The notes under the pieces: generated by a model
What the model saw: only the letters and a program-made list of their open reading frames with translations
Database searches by the model: none
Told to the model about the DNA's origin: nothing
Shown: one piece after another, positions 5,876-11,894 of the stretch
How positions within the stretch are numbered: the stretch's first letter is position 1
How the letters are laid out: each line of letters opens with the position of its first letter
Source of the DNA: an uncultured Collinsella sp.
GTDB lineage: Bacteria > Actinomycetota > Coriobacteriia > Coriobacteriales > Coriobacteriaceae
DNA length: 11,894 nt
Assembly: GCA_902494935.1 (NCBI GenBank)
Contig: CABUVH010000046.1
Coordinates: 1 to 11,894 of the forward strand
Direction: 5' to 3'
Made by a program: the position numbers and the translations under genes

Positions 5876-6754
5876 ATGAACAAGCCGAGTGTTTCTGCCG
5901 GCGTCGTTGCCGGCGTTGCTCTGGGAGCCGCGGCGCTTGGTGCGGCTGCTGTCGCTGTTCGTGCTGCCTGTCTGCAGGTTGCGCGAACCCGCAATGGGTT
6001 GGCGCGTGTGAAACGCGTGCACAATGAGAGCGACGATGAGATTCGCGTCTTGGTGCAAGGCGGCGTCTACCAAAGCGCAAGCTACGTTGGCGAGCGTTGG
6101 GCGGAGCCGGTCTTTGCGTACTATCGCGCATTTGACGATGTGTTTGAGGCCGAGGACGCAATGCGTGATGCTTGCGGGCATGGTATCGACCGCATGCTTA
6201 TGCTGGGCGGCGGCGGGTTTGCTTATCCTAAGTTCGCCCTGATGTCACACGCGGGCTTGCGCATGGACGTCATCGAGTATGACGGAGAGATTACGCGCCT
6301 GGCGCGCCGCTGGTTCTACCTGGACGAGCTGGAGCGCGCGGTGGGCGACCGCTTGCGGGTGATTACCGCTGAGGCTCGCTCGTATCTGGGTGTGACGAGC
6401 GTGGGCCATCGTCGCTACGATGTGGTCGTGAGTGATTGCTTTGGCGGTGCCGAGCCCGTACGCGAGCTGGCGACGGTTGAGGCGTTGCGTTTGGTGCGAG
6501 GCAGCCTGAACCCCGGGGGTATCTACGTTGCCAATATCGTGAGCGCGAACGAGGGGAGCGACGTGACGTTCCTGCGCGATTGCGCCGCCACGGCGCTCGA
6601 GGTGTTCGCCCACGCCTGGGTGGTCCCATGTGGCGATATGGAGTTCGGCGGCGAGGAGAACTACCTGCTCATCGCCAGCGACGGCGACTACGCCTTTGCC
6701 GAAGCCGTGCCCTTCGACGCTGAGTTCCTCGGCACCGTCCTTCACGACAAGTAA
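5876..6754 (+). CDS. Spermidine-synthase-like SAM-fold protein with N-terminal membrane helix
   Basis: A 292-residue protein. Residues 7-33 (SAGVVAGVALGAAALGAA and onward) form a hydrophobic, Ala/Gly-rich helix followed by basic residues, suggesting a membrane anchor with a cytoplasmic domain. Residues about 55-265 have the spermidine synthase-like Rossmann fold: LMLGGGGFAYPKF (108-120), the acidic E134 in DVIEYDGEITRLAR, ITAEARSYL (163-171), DVVVSDCFGG (182-191) and LNPGGIYVANI (211-221). True aminopropyltransferases have GGGDGG and an Asp-rich active site (D.TDP); here these read GGGGFAY and SDCFGGAEP, so spermidine synthesis is doubtful. The ATG directly follows the elp3 TAG, and its ribosome binding site AAAAGGAG (5862-5869) lies inside elp3, so the two are translationally coupled. 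The gene ends 26 bp from the convergent helicase gene. Confidence 0.75.
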   Translation: MNKPSVSAGVVAGVALGAAALGAAAVAVRAACLQVARTRNGLARVKRVHNESDDEIRVLVQGGVYQSASYVGERWAEPVFAYYRAFDDVFEAEDAMRDACGHGIDRMLMLGGGGFAYPKFALMSHAGLRMDVIEYDGEITRLARRWFYLDELERAVGDRLRVITAEARSYLGVTSVGHRRYDVVVSDCFGGAEPVRELATVEALRLVRGSLNPGGIYVANIVSANEGSDVTFLRDCAATALEVFAHAWVVPCGDMEFGGEENYLLIASDGDYAFAEAVPFDAEFLGTVLHDK

Positions 6755-6780
6755 ATCTCCCCGTCCCAAAAAGACTGGTC

Positions 6781-9225
6781 TTAGGCGTGGTCGCGCCAGC
6801 TGAGGACGCGCTGCTTCATACCCTCGATGTCGAGCACGCCTTCGGCAAAGCCCTTGCGCACGAGCTCTTCGGGAACGAACTCATCGTAACGATCAAAGTA
6901 AGGCACCTCGCCGGGATAGACGAGCTCGATGGGATCGAAGTCCTTCTCGGCCTCGGCGGCGAGCACCTCAAAGAACGTCTCCTCGTCGGCCTTCATCTTA
7001 AACTGCATAAAGTACGGGCGCGACGGATCGAGTCCGCGAAGGCCAAGCTCCGCGGCGCATTTAATCTTGAGCATGCGCTCGAGCGCCAAAAAGGCGTAGC
7101 TGCCCAACCAGGGGAAGAGCACCCAGGTGTCGCCACCCAGGTTGATGAGCGGCTTAGTTCCCGCGCCCGAAATCTCGGCGGTATGACGAGCCTGCGCCAA
7201 GCGAGCCCGTGCGTTACCCATAAGGTACGGATATGCTGCGTGCTCAGTGAGCGCTTGGCGCATGCGCTCGAGTACATGTGTGTTGATGTCACCGGGGCAG
7301 TCGCCAAAGTAGGCCGGCACACGGCCCTTGACCTGCGTGGCAAAGACGGTGTGACGCTTCCAGTCCACTTCTTCGACAATCCAGCAATGTCCGGCGATGG
7401 CGATGCGCTCACCGGGCGGTGGCGGGTTGACAATCGTGCCCAGCTCGGCCGATTCACTGCGAACGGTAAACTCCTCGTTTTCCTGGAACACAGCGTAGAA
7501 CTTAAAGTTGTTAATGATGCGCTCGCCCGCGAGGCCCACGATCAGCCCGCCGCCCTCGGTGACCTGGATGTGGTCGATCTTGATGAGGTGGCGCAGCAGT
7601 ACGCGATAGTCATCGGCTGAGACGCGGTGGAAATAACTGAGCGTGAGCACGCGTTGGGCAAGTTCGGCCGGCGTGAGCTCTCCGGTGCTGGCAAGCGTCG
7701 ACATGGTCTGGTGATAGAGCAGACTGTAGGGGAGTCGATCGAGCTCGGGCGGCTCGACCCACTTCTCCTCGCGATAGAGTTGTACGAGCGCGATGCCCTG
7801 CAGGAGCTTCCACGGAATGGTCTCGGGCATCATCGTGCGCGGCTCGGGCTCTTCCTCGCGCATGACAAACCACATCTCGGGCGGAAGATCGCGGCGTCCC
7901 GTGCGCCCCATGCGCTGCAAAAAGGAGCTGACGGTAAACGGTGCATCGATCTGGAACGCGCGCTCCAGGCGACCGATGTCAATGCCGAGCTCCAGCGTGG
8001 AGGTGGTGACGGTTGTCTGTGCCTGTTCCTCGTCGCGCATGAGCTCCTCGGCGGTCTCGCGTAGCGATGCCGAGAGGTTGCCATGATGGATAAGGAAGCG
8101 GTCGGGCTCGTGCCGGCTTTCGCAGTAGCTGCGCAGCATGGAGCACACGGCCTCTGCCTCCTCGCGCGAGTTGGCAAAGACCAGGCACTTGCGGCCGCGG
8201 GTATGTTCAAAGATGTAGCTCATGCCGGGGTCGGCGTTGTCGGGTGCGGTGTCGGTGGGGTTGAGCAGTGCCTGTTCGGTTGCCTGCGGGATGTCGACTT
8301 CGCCCTCGGGGGCTGAGGAAGTGCGACTGTCCTTGGGGGCAGCCTTGCCCCGTGCCTGCTCGCGACGTTGGCGGCGTTCCTCCTGTGGGAGTTGCCCGCT
8401 AGGGCGCATGCCTTGGGTGCTGACGGGCAGTGCCGCGGGTGGTGCCGTCTCAATGCGCTCGCATGCGAGCACCTCAGCTTCCTGCGGACCTGTGCTCTCG
8501 AATCCTCGCTGCTGTGCCTGGGGACCCGAGTTGTAGAAGTGCTCCATGGAGATGCGCCACACGCGGCGCGGTTCCTCAAAACGGGGGATAACGCAGTCGC
8601 GTCCCGTTCCCTGTGAGAGAAAGGCACCCGTGCGTTCGGGGTCGCCGATGGTGGCCGAAAGGCCAATGCGACGGGGCTGCACGCCTGCCATGCGTGAGAG
8701 ACGCTCGATAAGGCAGAGCGTCTGCCCGCCGCGGTCACCGCGCATGAGCGAGTGGACCTCGTCGATGACCACATAGCGCAGGTCGCAGAACATACGCGGG
8801 ATTGCCATGTGCTTGTGGATCAGGAGTGCCTCGAGTGATTCGGGCGTAATCTGTAGGATACCGCTCGGCTTTTTGATGAGCTTTGCCTTGTGCGACTGCG
8901 AGACATCGCCGTGCCAGTGCCAGACGGGGATATCGGCCTCTTCGCACAGATCGTTGAGACGAACGAACTGGTCGTTGATGAGTGCCTTGAGGGGGCCAAT
9001 ATAGAGGGCGCCCACGCTCGCGGGCGGGTTCTCCCAAAACTCGGTCAGGATGGGAAAGAAGGCCGCCTCAGTTTTGCCTGATGCCGTGGATGCCGTCAGG
9101 AGCACATTGTCTTGCGTGTTGAAGATGGCATCTGCCGCCGCAACCTGGATGGAGCGCAGACTCTCCCAATCGTGGGAGTAAATGAAATCCTGGATAAACG
9201 GGGCATATCGGTCAAAAGCGTTCAT
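6781..9225 (-). CDS. Lhr-like DEAD/DEAH-box superfamily 2 helicase
   Basis: An 814-residue ATP-dependent helicase with all core motifs: motif I TASTASGKTEA (44-54), Ia GPLKALINDQ (77-86), Ib TPESLEALL (127-135), II DEVH (155-158), III SAT (190-192), IV LVFANSREEAE (348-358), V STLELGIDIG (409-418) and VI QRMGRTGRR (437-445). The long C-terminal part (about 470-814) contains IVEEVDW (616-622) and a region resembling the Lhr/BrxHI group. Between the two RecA lobes, residues about 233-333 form a hydrophilic, Pro/Ala/Gln/Arg-rich linker. The start at 9225 is set by AGGAGG four nt upstream; an in-frame ATG at 9288 has no such site. It is the last gene of the TerB-C/ATPase/helicase cassette. It probably unwinds or translocates on DNA or RNA for this module; the substrate is unknown. 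Confidence 0.85.
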   Translation of the reverse strand: MNAFDRYAPFIQDFIYSHDWESLRSIQVAAADAIFNTQDNVLLTASTASGKTEAAFFPILTEFWENPPASVGALYIGPLKALINDQFVRLNDLCEEADIPVWHWHGDVSQSHKAKLIKKPSGILQITPESLEALLIHKHMAIPRMFCDLRYVVIDEVHSLMRGDRGGQTLCLIERLSRMAGVQPRRIGLSATIGDPERTGAFLSQGTGRDCVIPRFEEPRRVWRISMEHFYNSGPQAQQRGFESTGPQEAEVLACERIETAPPAALPVSTQGMRPSGQLPQEERRQRREQARGKAAPKDSRTSSAPEGEVDIPQATEQALLNPTDTAPDNADPGMSYIFEHTRGRKCLVFANSREEAEAVCSMLRSYCESRHEPDRFLIHHGNLSASLRETAEELMRDEEQAQTTVTTSTLELGIDIGRLERAFQIDAPFTVSSFLQRMGRTGRRDLPPEMWFVMREEEPEPRTMMPETIPWKLLQGIALVQLYREEKWVEPPELDRLPYSLLYHQTMSTLASTGELTPAELAQRVLTLSYFHRVSADDYRVLLRHLIKIDHIQVTEGGGLIVGLAGERIINNFKFYAVFQENEEFTVRSESAELGTIVNPPPPGERIAIAGHCWIVEEVDWKRHTVFATQVKGRVPAYFGDCPGDINTHVLERMRQALTEHAAYPYLMGNARARLAQARHTAEISGAGTKPLINLGGDTWVLFPWLGSYAFLALERMLKIKCAAELGLRGLDPSRPYFMQFKMKADEETFFEVLAAEAEKDFDPIELVYPGEVPYFDRYDEFVPEELVRKGFAEGVLDIEGMKQRVLSWRDHA

Positions 9226-9229
9226 GGGA

Positions 9230-9235
9230 CCTCCT
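9230..9235 (-). promoter_or_regulatory. Ribosome binding site of the helicase gene
   Basis: A perfect AGGAGG on the minus strand, four nt before the ATG at 9225. It decides this start over the in-frame ATG at 9288, which would add 21 residues (MLQDIEPLP onward). Confidence 0.75.
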
Positions 9236-9240
9236 CTCAT

Positions 9241-9269
9241 CAACGGGTCGATCAACGCAACGGGCAACG
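9241..9269. repeat. Four CAACG words upstream of the helicase
   Basis: CAACG occurs at 9241-9245, 9253-9257, 9258-9262 and 9265-9269, that is four copies of CGTTG on the coding strand in 29 bp, just upstream of the helicase ribosome binding site. They might be protein-binding repeats. They may equally be chance in a GC-rich leader, and the spacing is irregular (12, 5 and 7 nt). Confidence 0.25.
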
Positions 9270-9302
9270 GCTCGATATCTTGCAACATCGGCGTTTGCCC
9301 AG

Positions 9303-9340
9303 ATAAAACCTACCAAAATAAACCTGTCCCTTTTTGGCAG
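9303..9340 (-). terminator. Hairpin with T-rich tail between the ATPase and helicase genes
   Basis: On the minus strand, directly after the ATPase stop codon, CTGCCAAAA (9340-9332) pairs with TTTTGGTAG (9318-9310), nine pairs including one G-U, with a 13-nt loop. It is followed by GTTTTATCT (9309-9301), a moderate U-tract. An alternative, shorter fold uses CCTG/CAGG around the loop. It fits an intrinsic terminator or a processing/attenuation site that lowers helicase expression relative to the two genes upstream. Confidence 0.5.
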
Positions 9341-9341
9341 G

Positions 9342-10646
9342 CTAGATGGTGAATTCGGCGAAGTTGCGGTCGCCGTCTGCGGTGCCGGTGTCGCCTGTTG
9401 CGGCTGCCGGTGCCAACGCGTCGCCGCCGACGCTTTGCAGCAACTCGGCCACGTTGGCATCGGGGTTTTGACACAGGATATCGAGCAGCTCGATAAAGTC
9501 ACGGATGACCTCACGCGGCGTCAAGTGCGTATCGGCTCCCACACGGCCAAACTCAATCTTGAGGAAGTCCACCAAGTCGTTCTCGGTAAGCGTGGGCGTC
9601 CAGCCAAAGTAGCCGGCATGGATCTGCATGAGCTTTTCGATGAGCACCAGCAGCTCCTCGTAGGTGAGCGGCTGCAGGCGGATGATGGGCGCGAGCATGT
9701 CTTTGAGGTCATCGCGCGCAAAACGGCCCTGAGCGAGACGGCTCCGAAGGGCCTCGTAGGAAAAGACGCCGCGGCGGCGGTCTTCGATGGAGGTTGGCGT
9801 GCCGCCCATGATCATGCCCAGGTACTGCGCTTTGCCCTGGAGCGTGTCGTTGTACATGGTCAGGATCTTCTCGTAGTTATATTGGCGCGTGATCGCGTTG
9901 GGAATCTTGTACAGATTCACGAGCTCGTCGATGAGCACCAGCATGCCCTTGTAGCCGCTGCAGACCAAAAAGCGCGCAATGAGCTTAACGTAGTCGTACC
10001 AGTCGTCATCGCTGATGATGGTCGAGGAGCCTAGCTCGGCTCGCGCTTCGCTCTTGGTGCGGTATTCGCCGCGAATCCATTTGGTCACCCGACTCATAGC
10101 TTCTTCGTCGCCCTCGGATACTGCCGTGCGGTAGCGGCGGAGCATGCGGACGAAGTCGAAGCCGTGGACCATCTCTTCGAGTGGAGCGAGTTGGGCATTA
10201 ACGGCAGTCTCGTCGGCGTCGGCACACGAGGCGACCCAGCGATCCAGGATAAGGTTGAGCGCGCCGCCCTCGGGGCGCGTCTTGGTCGATATGTTGCGGA
10301 TGAGCTCGCGATAGGTAGCGAGGCCCTGGCCCTGGCCGCCCTGTAGGCGGCGCTCAGGGGAAAGGTCGGCATCGGCGACCACAAAGCCCTCGCCCATGGC
10401 ATGCGTTCGGATGGTCTGGAGCAAAAAGCTCTTGCCGGCGCCGTAGCGACCGACTAGGAAACGGAAGCTTGCGCCGCCATCGGCGATGAGGCTCAGGTCG
10501 GTGAGCAGAGCACGGATCTCGACCTCTCGCCCCACGGTGATATAGGGAAGGCCGATGCGCGGGACAACGCCGCCCTTGAGCGAGTTGAGAATGACGGCGG
10601 CGACGCGCTTGGGCACGCGGGGTGCTGCGGATGCGGTATCACTCAT
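9342..10646 (-). CDS. P-loop ATPase of the DUF2791/BrxD-like family
   Basis: A 434-residue AAA+/STAND-like ATP-binding protein. Walker A is GRYGAGKS (66-73) and Walker B is MLVLIDELVNLY (235-246); the combination FLVGRYGAGKSFLL with LIDELVNLYK is typical of the BREX-associated P-loop family (DUF2791, BrxD). The C-terminal part contains LTPREVIRDFIELLDIL (375-391), a likely sensor-2/lid region. The last 25 residues or so are Ala/Gly/Thr-rich and look disordered. The start ATG lies inside the end of the TerB-C gene (8-nt overlap, ATGAGTGA), implying coupled translation and roughly matched amounts of the two proteins. In BREX type 2 and related loci BrxD occurs with an Lhr-like helicase, as here. 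It may load or regulate that helicase; this is inferred from the pairing. Confidence 0.85.
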   Translation of the reverse strand: MSDTASAAPRVPKRVAAVILNSLKGGVVPRIGLPYITVGREVEIRALLTDLSLIADGGASFRFLVGRYGAGKSFLLQTIRTHAMGEGFVVADADLSPERRLQGGQGQGLATYRELIRNISTKTRPEGGALNLILDRWVASCADADETAVNAQLAPLEEMVHGFDFVRMLRRYRTAVSEGDEEAMSRVTKWIRGEYRTKSEARAELGSSTIISDDDWYDYVKLIARFLVCSGYKGMLVLIDELVNLYKIPNAITRQYNYEKILTMYNDTLQGKAQYLGMIMGGTPTSIEDRRRGVFSYEALRSRLAQGRFARDDLKDMLAPIIRLQPLTYEELLVLIEKLMQIHAGYFGWTPTLTENDLVDFLKIEFGRVGADTHLTPREVIRDFIELLDILCQNPDANVAELLQSVGGDALAPAAATGDTGTADGDRNFAEFTI

Positions 10647-11894
10647 GGTCTAGGTATCCTCTCACGTCTGCTTCGTAGTCCTCAATAATTTGCGGTCCTG
10701 CTGAGCCAAATTCAATAACGGTGTCGCCCACCAGGTCAAAGAGCGCCTCGTTGATGCTGTCGACGAGCATGTCCTCGCTCTGCTCCGATTGCACTACCGC
10801 CAATGTCGCTTGCGCTGCGTTTTGCTCGAGCAGCGCGCGAAGGAAGGCATCTGCGGCGGGCGCGAGTTCGGTTGCGGTGCCAGCGGGTGCAGTCGATACG
10901 ACCGCTGGCGTCGGTGCGAGGAGCGGTGCCACGACGCCAAACTGTTCGGTGGAAATGGTTGGCTCGTCGGCTTTGTTGCGCTCCGTAGGCGCCGCGATCG
11001 GCTCGGCCATCACGTCGGTCGCAGGCTTGGCTTCCGGTTGCTCGGATTCCGCCGTATCGACCTCTGTGGGCACATCGTCCTCGCGCTCTTCGTCGATTAA
11101 AAGTGCTTCGCGCGTTTGCGCAGCGGCGCTCCGAATGTGCCCCAGCTGAGTCAGGTCGATATCGATCTTGACGGGCTGGTGTGCGGCGTCCCACGAAAGC
11201 CATGCCACAATCTCGTCATCGATAATCTTGGCCAGATATTTGGGGACCTTTTCTTCCTTAAGGGGATGGGCGGGGTCCAGCGCCAGGCGCAGGCGTTGGT
11301 CGCAGGCGCGCATCATTTCACCGAGCTTGCTGCTCTTTTGCCTACTACCATGGATACGCATACATTCCCAAAAGCCGTTTTGGCAACGGTAGATATGGAT
11401 GGGATCCAGGCGGTATTCGCAGTCCTCGTGGCGCTCGGGCGCAAAGAATACGGCCGAGGCAAACATGGTGTAGGGCATGGCCGTCTCCTCCCCAAACAAG
11501 CTCGCTACGATGCCGGTCTTTCGGTGCGTGTCATAGTAGCGCGACATGCGGACATACACGGCGCATGCCACGTGGCGCAGATCGCGGTGGTGGCTGCGGT
11601 CGAGCCGCGAGTTACTTAGGTTGTACGTGGAGAGGGCGTTGATGGCGGCCATGAGTCGCTCCTCGCGCACCTCATCGGGCGGAAGGGGGAGCGTGGGCTC
11701 GGAGGTTTTGCGACGCTTAGGGGTCTGGCCGGACGGTGCCGGTGCTGGTACAAGGTCTCGCGCTGCGCGGCGTAGCTCGATAAGGGCGTTATCGAACATG
11801 ACGGTTTTAGAGTCGCGAAGTAGCTTGGGGTCGAGTCCGTGGAAAACGGCGTAATCCTGCAGCCACACGCGCGCAAACCGGTCGATGCCCGGCT
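10639..11894 (-). CDS. TerB-C domain protein (TerB_N/TerB_C type), 5' end outside window
   Basis: The frame is open to the window edge, so 417 residues are visible and the start is missing; the visible part opens PGIDRFARVWLQDY. Numbering from the GTG at 11868, residues about 233-259 (VKIDIDLTQLGHIR, then TREALLIDEE) and the end, VDSINEALFDLVGDTVIEF (369-387) followed by IIEDYEADVRGYL, match the TerB_C pattern, where the motif INE..D..GD and a final EDY recur. The N-terminal TerB_N domain would lie outside the window or at its edge. A linker of about 70 residues (260-330), rich in Glu, Ala, Pro and Thr, splits the TerB_C halves. A Lys/Arg-rich, Pro-rich stretch lies at 41-63. Proteins of this type have been linked to Ter-associated DNA-processing loci with helicases and ATPases, as here. 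It overlaps the ATPase gene by 8 nt. The biochemical role is unknown. Confidence 0.75.
   Translation of the reverse strand, partial: PGIDRFARVWLQDYAVFHGLDPKLLRDSKTVMFDNALIELRRAARDLVPAPAPSGQTPKRRKTSEPTLPLPPDEVREERLMAAINALSTYNLSNSRLDRSHHRDLRHVACAVYVRMSRYYDTHRKTGIVASLFGEETAMPYTMFASAVFFAPERHEDCEYRLDPIHIYRCQNGFWECMRIHGSRQKSSKLGEMMRACDQRLRLALDPAHPLKEEKVPKYLAKIIDDEIVAWLSWDAAHQPVKIDIDLTQLGHIRSAAAQTREALLIDEEREDDVPTEVDTAESEQPEAKPATDVMAEPIAAPTERNKADEPTISTEQFGVVAPLLAPTPAVVSTAPAGTATELAPAADAFLRALLEQNAAQATLAVVQSEQSEDMLVDSINEALFDLVGDTVIEFGSAGPQIIEDYEADVRGYLDHE

Noticed and set aside
3101..6181. A 1026-codon open frame on the minus strand across the DUF4097, elp3 and downstream genes
   Set aside because: It is antisense to three well-supported genes with recognisable motifs. 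Its translation is low in recognisable domains and rich in His, Arg, Ala and Leu, as expected from GC-rich antisense reading. It is a by-product of codon bias.
6755..6784. AAGACTGGTCTT palindrome at the junction of the convergent genes, considered as a bidirectional terminator
   Set aside because: The perfect arms leave only a 2-nt loop, the relaxed stem is 4 A/T-rich pairs, and it overlaps the helicase stop codon. On the minus strand only a few T residues follow. Too weak to call.
6787..7620. A 277-codon plus-strand frame opposite the helicase C-terminus
   Set aside because: It lies wholly antisense to the helicase gene, has no recognisable domain and no ribosome binding site. It is a mirror of GC-rich codon use.
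6781..11894. A complete BREX system
   Set aside because: Only the BrxD-like ATPase and the Lhr-like helicase resemble BREX parts. No PglX, PglZ, BrxC-sized or BrxA/B gene is visible, so the BREX name is not justified from this window.
1..11894. tRNA, rRNA, CRISPR array, transposase or prophage genes
   Set aside because: No cloverleaf-like, rRNA-like, regularly spaced repeat or transposase/integrase sequence was seen on either strand, judged by eye.

Overview
The window is GC-rich, densely packed bacterial DNA with short intergenic gaps and strong AGGAGG-type ribosome binding sites. The gene set (Elp3, a Trm9-like methyltransferase, an XRE/DUF4097 pair, and TerB-C, BrxD-like and Lhr-like proteins) together with the base composition suggests an actinobacterium of the class Coriobacteriia, close to Collinsella. 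That placement is inferred from general resemblance and was not computed. I see no tRNA, rRNA, CRISPR array, insertion sequence or phage gene.

Left part (1-2000). After about 156 bp with only weak signals, two genes lie on the minus strand: a divergent TrmB-type tRNA (guanine-N7) methyltransferase (157-996) and a Trm9-like class I SAM methyltransferase (1116-1988, GTG start). Divergent from them, on the plus strand, is a two-gene operon. It encodes an XRE repressor-like protein with two membrane segments (2256-2972) and, with a 4-nt overlap, a membrane-anchored DUF4097-type beta-repeat protein (2969-3868). A GC-rich hairpin follows, then elp3 (3968-5875), a radical-SAM/GNAT tRNA wobble-uridine enzyme. 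A spermidine-synthase-like SAM-fold protein (5876-6754) follows elp3 directly, with its ATG immediately after the elp3 stop codon.

Right part (6781-11894). A minus-strand cassette, converging on the elp3 operon, is transcribed in this order: a TerB-C domain protein (10639-11894, its 5' end lies outside the window), a P-loop ATPase of the DUF2791/BrxD type (9342-10646, 8-nt overlap with the previous gene), and an Lhr-like DEAD/DEAH helicase (6781-9225). A hairpin lies in the 116-bp gap before the helicase. This looks like a nucleic-acid-processing or defence module related to BREX components and to the Ter-associated DNA-processing systems described in the literature.

Two themes stand out. 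First, tRNA modification: Elp3 makes the cm5U base in tRNA position 34, Trm9 in eukaryotes methylates it to mcm5U, and here Elp3 and a Trm9-like protein sit about 2 kb apart next to a TrmB homologue with an altered signature motif. Second, the TerB-C/BrxD-like/Lhr-like cassette carries no visible methylase, nuclease or phosphatase partner.
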